Assembly: GCA_025357775.1 (NCBI GenBank)
Contig: JANXOQ010000440.1
Coordinates: 1 to 16,921, forward strand
Direction of reading: 5' to 3'
Length of the DNA: 16,921 nucleotides
Source: Ferruginibacter sp.
Lineage (GTDB): Bacteria; Bacteroidota; Bacteroidia; Chitinophagales; Chitinophagaceae
Shown here: one piece after another, positions 1 to 7,111 of the stretch
Layout of the letters: the number at the start of each line of letters is the position of its first letter
Numbering within the stretch: the first letter of the stretch is position 1
Program-made: the position numbers and the translations under genes
The notes under the pieces: model-generated
What the model saw: the letters and a program-made list of their open reading frames with translations, nothing else
What the model was told of the DNA's origin: nothing
The model's database searches: none

Positions 1-1
1 A

Positions 2-1684
2 TTTATTTTTTCTATTGCCCCTTTAAAAAGTGATTTACAAAGAGTAAGTGAAAACGCAGAGCGTTTAACTTTTATTGTAAATGTATTTTGCTCATCATTT
101 ATTACTTGTTTATTATCTTATGTTTTACTTCGCCAAAATTATAATCGTTCGAAAAGCCTTGTACAAAAACAACAATTTTTAGATGCCGTTTATAACACAT
201 CGCTAGATGCCGTTTTTATAGTAGAAACTGAGAATATGAATATTACGGATTGTAATATTCAAAGTGTAAGGCTATTTGATGTAAAGGATACATATTCTTT
301 AATAAATACGCCCGTAAATTTATTATTTAATGATATAGAAAAAAATACTTCATTTACAAATGCTTTTAAACACAAAAAAAACACTTGGCAAGGAGAGCTT
401 ACATGCTGCACAAATAATGGCGTTGAGTTTCCTGGATATGTAAGTATAATGCCCTTTATGGGTGATGATATTGGGCTAAAGAAAATTAATATTTTAGATA
501 TAACAGATATAAAACTAGCCCAAGCAGAATTAGTAGTAGCAAAAGATAAAGCGGAGCTTGCAATGAATGCAAAATCTAAATTTTTATCGAACATGAGCCA
601 TGAGTTACGCACACCGCTTAATGGTATTATTGGCACTGCAAATTTATTGTTAGATGAAGCTAGCATGCCTGAACAAAAGGAACATTTTAGTTTATTAAAA
701 TACTCATCTGAGCATATGCTCCATTTAATAAATGATGTGCTTGATTTTAGTAAAATAGAAGCAGAAAAAATGGAATTAGAAAGAACTACTTTTAATCTAA
801 AAGTTTTTTTTGGTAAAATACAAACACTTTTTACTAGCCAATTTAATAATAAAAATGTAGCCTTTGAGTTTTTGATAGATGAAAAACTTGACCGCTATTT
901 TTTAGGCGATGAAACAAGGCTGAGCCAAGTAATGAGTAATCTTATATCGAATGCACTAAAATTTACAAGCAAAGGAAATGTAGTAGTAGGTGCAGAAATG
1001 GAAAAATCAAATAGTAAATCTGCCACCATATCTTTTTATGTAAAAGACTCTGGTATTGGAATTACTGAGAAACAACAAAAAGTAATATTCTTAAGTTTTA
1101 CCCAAGCAGATACCACCACTACACGAAAATTTGGAGGTACTGGGCTTGGCCTATCTATTAGTAAAAATATTATAGAATTATACAAGGGAGAGTTAAAAGT
1201 AGAAAGTAATAAAGGCAAGGGTAGTAAATTTTATTTTACCATAGAATTAGATTTACAGCTAAACAATAAAAACTTTGTAAATGAAAATGTGATGAGCACA
1301 TTGGTAAACCTTGAAGGAATGAAGGTATTAATAGCTGAAGACAATATTATAAATATGTTAGTAGCTCGAAAATTTTTAAAAAAATGGAACGTAAATATTA
1401 CAGAAGCTGTAAATGGTAAATTGGCTTATGCATACTTTGAAAATAATGAGTACGATATTTTATTAATAGATTTAGAAATGCCAGAAATGGATGGTTATGA
1501 AACTACCGAAGCTATTAGAAAAATAAATAAAATAATACCTGTAATAGCATTTACAGCTGCAGTATATGACAATATGTATGAAGACCTCACTAGCAAAGGT
1601 TTTACTGATTATATTCAAAAACCATTTAGGCCAGAAGATTTACATAGAAAACTTGCACAATATTCAAATAAAATACCTGCATAA
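2..1684 (+). CDS. Hybrid sensor histidine kinase with receiver domain, 5'-truncated by window edge
   Basis: The reading frame is open from base 2, so the true start lies upstream; the first ATG inside (236) is not the likely start. In visible order there is one hydrophobic segment (about codons 23-43), a PAS-like region starting at [16 protein letters not shown], then a HisKA dimerisation domain with [12 protein letters not shown] (the phospho-accepting His is encoded at 599-601). An HATPase_c domain follows with an N-box ([13 protein letters not shown]), G1 (DSGIGI) and G2 ([10 protein letters not shown]). The C-terminal receiver domain has the acidic pair in LIAEDN, the phospho-acceptor Asp in [12 protein letters not shown] (codon at 1469-1471), a conserved Thr/Ala in IAFTAA and Lys in IQKPF. 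It should autophosphorylate and pass phosphate internally from His to Asp, as BarA-like membrane kinases do. No Hpt domain is present, so an external phosphotransfer partner or direct signalling is needed. The signal is unknown, and the sensor part is mostly outside the window. Confidence 0.93.
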   Translation, partial: FIFSIAPLKSDLQRVSENAERLTFIVNVFCSSFITCLLSYVLLRQNYNRSKSLVQKQQFLDAVYNTSLDAVFIVETENMNITDCNIQSVRLFDVKDTYSLINTPVNLLFNDIEKNTSFTNAFKHKKNTWQGELTCCTNNGVEFPGYVSIMPFMGDDIGLKKINILDITDIKLAQAELVVAKDKAELAMNAKSKFLSNMSHELRTPLNGIIGTANLLLDEASMPEQKEHFSLLKYSSEHMLHLINDVLDFSKIEAEKMELERTTFNLKVFFGKIQTLFTSQFNNKNVAFEFLIDEKLDRYFLGDETRLSQVMSNLISNALKFTSKGNVVVGAEMEKSNSKSATISFYVKDSGIGITEKQQKVIFLSFTQADTTTTRKFGGTGLGLSISKNIIELYKGELKVESNKGKGSKFYFTIELDLQLNNKNFVNENVMSTLVNLEGMKVLIAEDNIINMLVARKFLKKWNVNITEAVNGKLAYAYFENNEYDILLIDLEMPEMDGYETTEAIRKINKIIPVIAFTAAVYDNMYEDLTSKGFTDYIQKPFRPEDLHRKLAQYSNKIPA

Positions 1685-2016
1685 TTTTTTAATAAGATAT
1701 TGTTAAAAATATAGGGTTTACAATTATGCAACCTAAGCTCTCACATATTTATAGAGGATAAATGTCTTTTGCTGGAGTACAGGAGTGTACTAATACAAAT
1801 GTTACAAAAGCTTTATTATTACTATCAATAAACAAATGCAGCTATAAAGCCATGCCTAACTTGCCATTGTACTCCACTCCTATTTTATATTTACCAAGTG
1901 AAATGGCAAAGAATAAGCAATTTTATTTGGTAATTTTTTTTAATGATTCTAAAAATTACTAATAATTTTTTTAAAAAAAAGGCATATTTACAAAATATTA
2001 ATACAAAGAAAAAAGC
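1685..2016. other. Intergenic region, no convincing gene
   Basis: This stretch lies between the hybrid kinase and a hairpin terminator. It is AT-rich and contains one 66-codon open frame (1762-1962, +), preceded by a weak AGAGGA and with no recognisable domain; I do not accept it as a gene. A 9-base inverted repeat TGGAGTACA / TGTACTCCA lies at about 1773-1781 and 1878-1886. No RNA gene was recognised. Confidence 0.5.
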
Positions 2017-2054
2017 AAAAAAATAGACATGAAATAAATCATGTCTATTTTTTT
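2017..2054. terminator. Bidirectional intrinsic terminator
   Basis: A perfect 16-bp stem: arm 2017-2032 starts with seven A and continues TAGACATGA; arm 2039-2054 is its exact complement and ends in seven T; the loop is AATAAA. A U-tract is produced on either strand, so it can end both the hybrid kinase transcript (+) and the SET/secreted-protein transcript (minus strand), which converge here. Confidence 0.85.
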
Positions 2055-2114
2055 ATGAGCTTAATAACCCGAAAGAAAAATTTATATTACTATATTTTAT
2101 AACAGGTATAAATT

Positions 2115-2675
2115 TTATTTTGTTTCTATTTCGCTAGAAAAATGTTTTCCGGTAGCACAATTCACCATATCGCCAGTACTTGGATCTAGGTAGATATTTT
2201 CCCCTGCAGCAGTTTGCATTATTACATGTTTGTCTTTATCAATTCCCATTACTTTTAAGGTTTCTGCAAATTTTATTTTATAATAAGGGTCTTGTGGATT
2301 GCTAGATTTAGAGGCGCTGCTTAAAGGAAAAATTATTTTACGATACTTTATTTCAGCAGTTTTCATATTGCTGTGATATGACGTACTCACTGGTTTCATA
2401 TCTCCTGTAGCAGCATCAACCATAAAAAATTCACCTTTGCTATTTTCAAAAACACATGCTGTTTCTGTTGCTCCTACAAGTTTCATTTCATCTGTTTGTT
2501 TAAGTCCATTTATTTTAAGATAAATGTTAGACTTTGCAGCTCTAGTAGTTTGAGATGTTTGTTTTTCAGCATTAGCCGCCTGTGCATGTAGGCTGCTTGG
2601 CAGTGTTTGCAAAGCAAGCAAAGCAGCAAAAGATAGTACTTTTGGTGCTAAATAACGGATTTCATTTTTTTTCAT
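2115..2675 (-). CDS. Secreted hypothetical protein with internal duplication (TGDM repeats)
   Basis: I do not recognise the family. The 186-aa product starts with charged residues, then a hydrophobic stretch (about 13-26) and an AxA-type site near LHAQA (29-33), so it is probably exported to the periplasm or beyond. The mature part holds two related units of about 30 residues, 64-93 and 140-170. Each has a G near the start, a V at the middle, GE, an Asp and a closing TGDM. This resembles short beta-hairpin or propeller-blade repeats, but two units do not make a propeller. It follows the SET-domain gene by 27 bases on the same strand, so they are probably co-transcribed, and its transcript runs into the hairpin at 2017-2054. 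No catalytic motif is visible. The gene call is secure; the function is unknown. Confidence 0.8.
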   Translation of the reverse strand: MKKNEIRYLAPKVLSFAALLALQTLPSSLHAQAANAEKQTSQTTRAAKSNIYLKINGLKQTDEMKLVGATETACVFENSKGEFFMVDAATGDMKPVSTSYHSNMKTAEIKYRKIIFPLSSASKSSNPQDPYYKIKFAETLKVMGIDKDKHVIMQTAAGENIYLDPSTGDMVNCATGKHFSSEIETK

Positions 2676-2702
2676 TTTATGTAGTTTTATTTGTTAAAAA
2701 AA

Positions 2703-3182
2703 TTATGATACTAATAATGTGCCTCTGCAATTTGCAGCATTACAAAAACATGGCGATATTTCTTTTTTCTCCGCCATTGTAAGATTTTTATCTTTGTTAA
2801 AAGCGCTAAGTTTATAATCAAAACTTAATTCCTCTCCTTCGCCTATTTCTCTGAGTGCATATATAAATGGTATTTCATTAAAAAAATGTACTGTACAATT
2901 TGGGCTACAATGGTGGTTTATAAACCGAGCATCGTTTCCATTACGTTCGCCATCTATTGCTATTGTTTCATTAAGGTTCATTACATAAATACCAGTAGTA
3001 AGCCCATTTACAATATCATCAACCATATTTTCTTTTAATATTCTTTCTCCTTTATACTCTATTATACGAGTGCCACTTGGAATTATTTTTTTTGCAAACA
3101 AACCGTTACCTGCTATTGAGGAACTTTTTACTGAGGTAAAGCCTCTATCTAATGCAGTATTTATTACTCCTTCTATTTGCAT
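2703..3182 (-). CDS. SET-domain protein lysine methyltransferase
   Basis: The 159-aa protein is almost entirely a SET domain with a post-SET tail. SAM-binding and fold motifs appear in order: AGNGLFA (24-30), EYKGE (42-46), RFINHHCSPNC (86-96, the NHxCxPNC signature) and the catalytic-site FDY (121-123, Tyr123). The post-SET cluster C145-x-C147-x4-C152 can, with C96, bind one zinc, as in eukaryotic Su(var)3-9-like enzymes. It would transfer methyl from S-adenosylmethionine to a lysine of a protein; the substrate cannot be read from the sequence. There is no signal peptide, so it acts in the cytoplasm. Bacterial SET proteins are found in many environmental Bacteroidota and in chlamydiae. It heads a likely two-gene operon with the secreted protein downstream, and no chromatin-type protein is encoded nearby. 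Confidence 0.92.
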   Translation of the reverse strand: MQIEGVINTALDRGFTSVKSSSIAGNGLFAKKIIPSGTRIIEYKGERILKENMVDDIVNGLTTGIYVMNLNETIAIDGERNGNDARFINHHCSPNCTVHFFNEIPFIYALREIGEGEELSFDYKLSAFNKDKNLTMAEKKEISPCFCNAANCRGTLLVS

Positions 3183-3410
3183 TTATATTTTTAAGGATTG
3201 ATTTATGAATATTTTATTTATTTTGAAATACAAAAATGCAATTTATCTTGAATGTGTATTGTAAATATAAGTAGTTTATATTTTAAAAAAATGTAATTAT
3301 ATCTAAAGAAATTATAACTTTTAAATGCTTAATCCTTAATCTATAGATAACAGAAAATACAAGAATTACATTTTAATAAGACACTACAGGAGCCCCATTT
3401 TAGTATTTTT

Positions 3411-3443
3411 AAAAACAAAATGCTGCATGCAATATTTGCAGCA
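3411..3443 (-). terminator. Candidate intrinsic terminator downstream of the barrel-protein gene
   Basis: Read on the minus strand, TGCTGCA (3443-3437) pairs with TGCAGCA (3427-3421) around a 9-base loop, and TTTTGTTTTT follows at 3420-3411. The position is right to end transcription of the minus-strand gene whose stop is at 3593, although 150 bases intervene. Confidence 0.5.
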
Positions 3444-3456
3444 ACATTTTATCTTA

Positions 3457-3476
3457 TACACTTCCCCCAAAGTGTA
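3457..3476. other. Hairpin TACACTT/AAGTGTA with C-rich loop
   Basis: A 7-bp perfect stem (3457-3463 and 3470-3476) closes the loop CCCCCA. On the plus strand a short T run follows at 3480-3485, so it could act as a weak plus-strand terminator, but no plus-strand gene is known upstream. It is one of three hairpins within 90 bases. Confidence 0.4.
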
Positions 3477-3485
3477 GTGTTTTTT

Positions 3486-3509
3486 ATAGGATAACTTAAT
3501 TTATCCTAT
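3486..3509. other. Hairpin ATAGGATAA/TTATCCTAT
   Basis: A 9-bp perfect stem (3486-3494 and 3501-3509) with loop CTTAAT. It overlaps the stop codon of the putative remnant reading frame at 3506-3589. No U-tract lies in the direction of the nearby minus-strand gene, so a role as terminator is doubtful. Confidence 0.4.
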
Positions 3510-3589
3510 GAAGTTACATGAGGTGGAAAAGTAATTTTAATTGGTCTTTTTGCCGTTGATAATTCTTTTATGACTTCTGCTATTTTTTA
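3506..3589 (-). pseudogene. Possible 3' remnant of a coding sequence
   Basis: Directly after the stop of the barrel-protein gene, and after one further in-frame stop, the minus strand reads an uninterrupted protein-like stretch (IAEVIKELSTAKRPIKITF, then a short tail) ending in TAG at 3508-3506. There is no start codon. The composition is amphipathic and unlike the surrounding AT-rich spacer, and it vaguely resembles the last helix and strand of a PDZ-type domain; that resemblance is speculative. It may be the tail of a deleted gene, or chance. Confidence 0.25.
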
Positions 3590-3592
3590 TTT

Positions 3593-4717
3593 TTAAAATA
3601 TTTTTGAATAACTAAGTAAGATACTTTGGCTATAAAATGGCTTAAATGGGTTTGTAGAAAAATCTCCTTTTAATGCAGCTCTGTGTGTGAGGTATAAGTT
3701 TTTTATGAGTCTAAATTTTGTAATAAACAAACCATCCATCAATCCATTTTTGGCTATTTTTTCAAAATAGTTAGAAGATAAACTAAGGCGGTATTGCATT
3801 TCTAACCATTTGCCAATTTTTTTATCGTACCAAAAATTTATTTCTGCCCCTAGTCTTTTAAACAAATGTTTTTTAAAACTACCCGTAGCAGTCGTATCGG
3901 TTATAAAAATCCCTTTGCTCAATATTTCATCATGCTTTACACCATATAAATTGAATGAGTATGGTGAAATAGAAATACGCAAATTTTTATTTGGCTGCCA
4001 TTTAAAGCCAGGCGAAATGGTAACGTCGTAAGGACTTAAAAAACCTTGTATTTTGCCCAGTACATTTATATCTTTAAAATAATCGCCATCGTAAATAGTA
4101 AAAATAGAAGTAGCTGTTTTTGCAATTAAATTAAAATTCCATTTTTTTGTTTTACCAATGGCAATAGAAAAATCGTGCAGGGTTGCTAGCTCGTCTGTTA
4201 CCCGTTGTATATTTGCTGCTGCAGTAAGCCCAGATTTTTGTAACCCAAAAATATAATGCAACTCATTCGTCATAGCAAAGCGGGCGCTTTCTTTTGCATA
4301 GTTAAGCCCAAGATCCATGCTGGTTGTGCCGCTAAAGCTTTTTTTATCAGAACCGCCAGGGCGGTTGAACTCTAGCAAGTTGCCAAGGTTAAAACCTATA
4401 CCTGCTGTAAAAATCCAATTTTTTATTACGGGAGTTATTTCTTCGGTAATTGGTTTTATAATTTTGCCAAATACTTTATTTTGTACCAAATTACTATCGT
4501 AAAAGTTTTGCTTAACAGAGTCCACCAATGTCTTTAATATTTTAGTTTTAAAAACTTTACTATTAGTGTCAGCATAAGCGTATTCATATTTATCCGCTGT
4601 AGATTTTAATATTTTGCAGCGTATTTGTGTGCTATCATTTTTGTAAATAATGTCTCGTTGGGCAAAAGTTTGCTGAATGCCAAAAATAGTTATGAATGCT
4701 AGAAAAAGAAATTTCAT
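3593..4717 (-). CDS. Outer-membrane beta-barrel protein, DUF3078-like
   Basis: The 374-aa product begins with a clear signal peptide (cleavage near FAQ, about residue 20). Residues 21-75 resemble the short sheet domain common at the start of Bacteroidota surface proteins (RDIIYKNDSTQIRCKI). From about residue 100 on come alternating, aromatic-rich strands typical of a transmembrane beta-barrel, including NWIFTAGIGFNLGNL, SMDLGLNYAKE and FLSPYDVTISPGFKWQP, and a last strand with a terminal aromatic residue (SYSKIF), as expected for insertion by the BAM machinery. The middle part, with HDFSIAIGKTKKWNFN and ISPGFKW near LRISISPYSF, recalls the DUF3078 family, whose function is unknown. The product should sit in the outer membrane; no substrate can be assigned. 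It is probably monocistronic, with a candidate terminator at 3411-3443. Confidence 0.8.
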   Translation of the reverse strand: MKFLFLAFITIFGIQQTFAQRDIIYKNDSTQIRCKILKSTADKYEYAYADTNSKVFKTKILKTLVDSVKQNFYDSNLVQNKVFGKIIKPITEEITPVIKNWIFTAGIGFNLGNLLEFNRPGGSDKKSFSGTTSMDLGLNYAKESARFAMTNELHYIFGLQKSGLTAAANIQRVTDELATLHDFSIAIGKTKKWNFNLIAKTATSIFTIYDGDYFKDINVLGKIQGFLSPYDVTISPGFKWQPNKNLRISISPYSFNLYGVKHDEILSKGIFITDTTATGSFKKHLFKRLGAEINFWYDKKIGKWLEMQYRLSLSSNYFEKIAKNGLMDGLFITKFRLIKNLYLTHRAALKGDFSTNPFKPFYSQSILLSYSKIF

Positions 4718-5105
4718 TTTATTAAGTTTATAATTTTGGTAATTGAGCTATTCTTTTTTGGTATTAAATTGAGAATAAAAATTAAAAAATTGGTTTTAAA
4801 ACCCTTGTTTGCATTAGTGTAAATAAATACTTCTTTTAGCTACCGATATTTTTATTTAATCGGGCAATGCGGTATTATTATCGCATAATTTGTAAGTTAC
4901 TTTTACATTAATACCTACACTAATCACACCGCCTTCTTACATTTTTATTTGCCTTATGTCCAATAGATTCTATAAAATATGTGCATTTTTAACTCACAGC
5001 TTATTTGCTTATGCTAACATATGTGCTTCAATTTTATTTACAAAAACAAACGTTGTCATTAATAGTATTATTTTTTTCATCTCCTTTATTATTTTAATCT
5101 TATGA
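4718..5105. other. Intergenic region containing a probable decayed secreted-protein gene
   Basis: Apart from the region immediately upstream of the barrel-protein gene (near 4718-4800, minus strand), the gap contains broken minus-strand coding debris, listed separately at 4856-5080. No RNA gene, transposase or plus-strand gene is visible. Confidence 0.45.
4856..5080 (-). pseudogene. Possible remnant of a small secreted-protein gene
   Basis: On the minus strand, AAAGGAG sits directly before an ATG (5080-5078) that starts a leader-like peptide, MKKIILLMTTFVFV plus a polar tail, which stops after 23 codons. After several stops the minus strand again reads a protein-like stretch of 26 codons, 4936-4859 (GGVISVGINVKVTYKLC and a short tail), ending in TAA at 4858-4856. 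A signal-peptide start and a plausible C-terminus separated by stops fit a decayed gene. A functional short peptide from the first ATG is an alternative. Confidence is low because no homology search was possible. Confidence 0.3.
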
Positions 5106-5145
5106 GAAATAGAGCATATACATTTTATTACATATGCTCTATTTC
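5106..5145. terminator. Long hairpin just after the secreted-protein gene, candidate terminator
   Basis: A perfect 14-bp stem, GAAATAGAGCATAT at 5106-5119 against its complement at 5132-5145, with a 12-base loop. It begins 6 bases past the stop of the minus-strand gene at 5151. No proper U-tract follows on either strand, so it may act as a 3'-end stabiliser rather than a classical intrinsic terminator. Confidence 0.5.
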
Positions 5146-5150
5146 AAATA

Positions 5151-6287
5151 CTATCCTCTTCCTTGTTCAGCTTGAACTCCCTCTGCTTTATCCGCCTCTT
5201 TATCATTCATTTCTATTATTCCACCTTCTTTTACTTCAACACACAATTTTGTACAATAGGTATTTGTTTGGCTATACCATTTGCTACAGCATTTTATATA
5301 ATGCGTTATTTTAAAACACTTACCTACAACTACACCTTGGTAGCTATACCCATAGCCAGATGTGCTTGCGGTTATACCAGTCCCCATTCCTATGGGTGTA
5401 GCCACACCAGTGCTAGTTACTCCTAATCCAAAAGTACCTCCTGACATAATTGTAGAAAGCGGAATGGCAGTATTATCTCCTATACCGCTTGCGCCTAGTA
5501 GACCCCAATAATGTTGTGCGCCACCAGTTATAACAGGGTTTACATTTATAACTACGTTGCCTTGTGCATTTACTGTAAAAGCAGCCGCAGAAAAATTTGG
5601 ACTGCATTTTTCATCTGGTATTTTACATTTTTTTTCTATACAAATTTTATCTAGTTGTATCCAAGAAACATAAGCCCCATCATTTTGTGTATAATTATTT
5701 TCTGGATGTAATGAAATACTATTTGCACCAGTTGTGGTAAAAGTGAAAGAGTATGTTTCCCAACTTGCGCTAGTTATATCTGGAGATGCAAAACTAGGCA
5801 GCGAAGAGTAAGAAGATGGTGCACCTGTTCCATTATAGGCAGTTAAATTAAGCCTAACAAGAGTAGATAATGAAGTTGGGCTAATAAACCTCGCAGTAAA
5901 CTTTACAGTATAGGTTCCAGCTGCAAATGTTAACCCATTTTGATGGATTGATTCACCAACTGTTTTATTTCCCCACATACTCACAACACCTTTGTCGCAC
6001 GGTGATTGTACGGTATTGCTCCATTGTGGGGTATTATAGCCCTTTGCCCAAGGTAAAGAACTTGTTGTAATGTCTGAAGGAAGTGTACCTCCAACAGAAA
6101 GATTTTGAAAACCACCATCCATTACCAAATTATTTTGGTTGCATTTGCAATCTACATTTCCCATTTCATAAGCAATTTTTGCTTCGTTCATTTGTGGTTT
6201 CATAGCCAACTTTTCTTCATTATCTATTTGAGCATAAAGCGTAAAACTGGTTATACATACCAAAAATGCGAATAATAATTTTTTCAT
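5151..6287 (-). CDS. Secreted protein with galactose-binding-like jelly-roll domain
   Basis: The 378-aa product has a strong signal peptide (MKKLLFAFLVC..., cleavage near LYAQ, residue 20). After a short linker with a C-x-C pair (about 46-48), residues 52-220 form a jelly-roll-like domain. It starts with NLVMDGGFQNLS, continues with WSNTV, AAGTYTVKFTARF and SWETYSFTFTTTG, and closes with SWIQLDKICIE, the pattern of carbohydrate-binding or galactose-binding-like modules in Bacteroidota. Residues about 225-355 form a second, Cys-containing, Ser/Gly/Thr-rich domain ending in CFKITHYIKCCSKWYSQ and further Cys. The tail is charged. No glycosidase catalytic domain and no type IX sorting domain is visible. 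It is likely a surface or secreted binding protein; the ligand is unknown. It diverges from the sensory operon at 6607. Confidence 0.78.
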   Translation of the reverse strand: MKKLLFAFLVCITSFTLYAQIDNEEKLAMKPQMNEAKIAYEMGNVDCKCNQNNLVMDGGFQNLSVGGTLPSDITTSSLPWAKGYNTPQWSNTVQSPCDKGVVSMWGNKTVGESIHQNGLTFAAGTYTVKFTARFISPTSLSTLVRLNLTAYNGTGAPSSYSSLPSFASPDITSASWETYSFTFTTTGANSISLHPENNYTQNDGAYVSWIQLDKICIEKKCKIPDEKCSPNFSAAAFTVNAQGNVVINVNPVITGGAQHYWGLLGASGIGDNTAIPLSTIMSGGTFGLGVTSTGVATPIGMGTGITASTSGYGYSYQGVVVGKCFKITHYIKCCSKWYSQTNTYCTKLCVEVKEGGIIEMNDKEADKAEGVQAEQGRG

Positions 6288-6470
6288 AATAATTTTTTTA
6301 GTTGTTATTTTAATTGTTTAGAAAATTGTGCTACTTAGGCGCCTTGCAAGTTTTCTTACCTATTATCTATTTTCAAAGAGTTAAGGTGAGGTTACCACAC
6401 TTCGGTATCACAAAGCAAAGGTGCAAATATTTATAAGTTTCTACAATGTGCCATTAGCTATAAAATTGTA

Positions 6471-6501
6471 TTAAACAACGGTAATATTTTCCGTTGTTTA
6501 A
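6471..6501. promoter_or_regulatory. 11-bp inverted repeat upstream of the sensory operon
   Basis: TTAAACAACGG at 6471-6481 is mirrored exactly by CCGTTGTTTAA at 6491-6501 around a 9-base AT-only loop. It lies 106 bases before the operon's first ATG and 184 bases before the divergent gene. With no U-tract after it, an operator or 5' RNA structure is as likely as a terminator. Confidence 0.4.
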
Positions 6502-6546
6502 CGGATATAAATATGGGTTTTAAACTGCTAAACATTCACTCACAAA

Positions 6547-6575
6547 TTGTTTATTTTACTTTACGAATAATTTCT
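6547..6575 (+). promoter_or_regulatory. Weak candidate Bacteroidota-type promoter for the sensory operon
   Basis: TTG at 6547-6549 followed after 18 bases by TAATTTCT at 6568-6575, compared with the Bacteroidota pattern TTTG / TAnnTTTG. It would leave an AT-rich leader of about 25 bases before ATG 6607. The match at the -7 box is imperfect. Confidence 0.3.
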
Positions 6576-6606
6576 ATATATATTTATTTAACTAAAACTA
6601 TTCAAC

Positions 6607-7101
6607 ATGAGAAATTTTAAATTGCTTAGCTTATTACTTGCTATTTTACTACTAGTACTGTTACTTTTTTGGAAAGGCTTTTTTGATAACACTAAACCAA
6701 ATAGCTGTGATAACTCCATTAATGATTGGTCTCATTTTATTACTAAAGATTTGGCAAAACGTTATATCGATTCTTTAAAAGAAAGGCGGGCTTTAAATCC
6801 TAGGGTACATGCATTAGATTCTATACAAATTGGAACAGCAGAATTATTTATACATGCAAAAGATATGATGCGAAATATGATGCTAAGAGACACCTGCGTA
6901 GGCATGAGGGTTTATTATGGATTGAAAGAAGGTAGAATTATACCAATTGTATGCGGTGCAAAAGGAGACAAGGGGGATATATACTGGGAAATGCCTCCTA
7001 ATTTGAAAGCAAAAGGTTTAGCAGCACCAGCGCCTACACAAGGGCTTTTAGACTTGAGCCAAGGAGAACCACCTGTAATGGCAATTCCAACTTTGCATTA
7101 A
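6607..7101 (+). CDS. Membrane-anchored small hypothetical protein, first gene of sensory operon
   Basis: The family is not recognised. The 164-aa product has one strong N-terminal hydrophobic helix (about residues 5-24, LLSLLLAILLLVLLLFW) without a convincing cleavage site, so it is most likely anchored in the inner membrane with the rest in the periplasm. The outer part contains Cys in NSCDNS, RDTCVGMRVYYG and PIVCGAKG, compatible with one disulphide, and a Pro/Ala-rich tail. It starts the operon and ends 10 bases before the 7-TM gene. The context suggests an accessory sensor part, such as a ligand-binding or modulating subunit, for the kinase two genes downstream; that is inference from gene order only. 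Confidence 0.75.
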   Translation: MRNFKLLSLLLAILLLVLLLFWKGFFDNTKPNSCDNSINDWSHFITKDLAKRYIDSLKERRALNPRVHALDSIQIGTAELFIHAKDMMRNMMLRDTCVGMRVYYGLKEGRIIPIVCGAKGDKGDIYWEMPPNLKAKGLAAPAPTQGLLDLSQGEPPVMAIPTLH

Positions 7102-7111
7102 TGTTTATTAT

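Larger units (their letters stand above)
3183..3592. other. Intergenic region with hairpins and a possible gene remnant
   Basis: 410 bases without an intact gene. The SET gene's promoter must lie in the part near 3183-3300 (minus strand), but no clear TAnnTTTG/TTTG pair is seen. Three hairpins are packed between 3420 and 3509, and a possible remnant of a coding sequence lies at 3506-3589; these are listed separately. Confidence 0.5.
6288..6606. other. Divergent intergenic region between secreted-protein gene and sensory operon
   Basis: 319 bases that must contain promoters for both directions. An 11-bp hairpin (6471-6501) and a weak plus-strand promoter candidate (6547-6575) are listed separately. 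No open frame of substance and no RNA gene were recognised. Confidence 0.5.

Noticed and set aside
1773..1886. Nine-base inverted repeat TGGAGTACA / TGTACTCCA as insertion-sequence ends
   Set aside because: The arms are only 9 bases and about 100 bases apart, no transposase lies between them and no target duplication is seen; chance is likely in low-complexity DNA.
1762..1962. 66-codon plus-strand open frame between the hybrid kinase and the terminator
   Set aside because: A weak AGAGGA precedes it, but the translated sequence has no recognisable domain, signal or bias; I treat it as chance.
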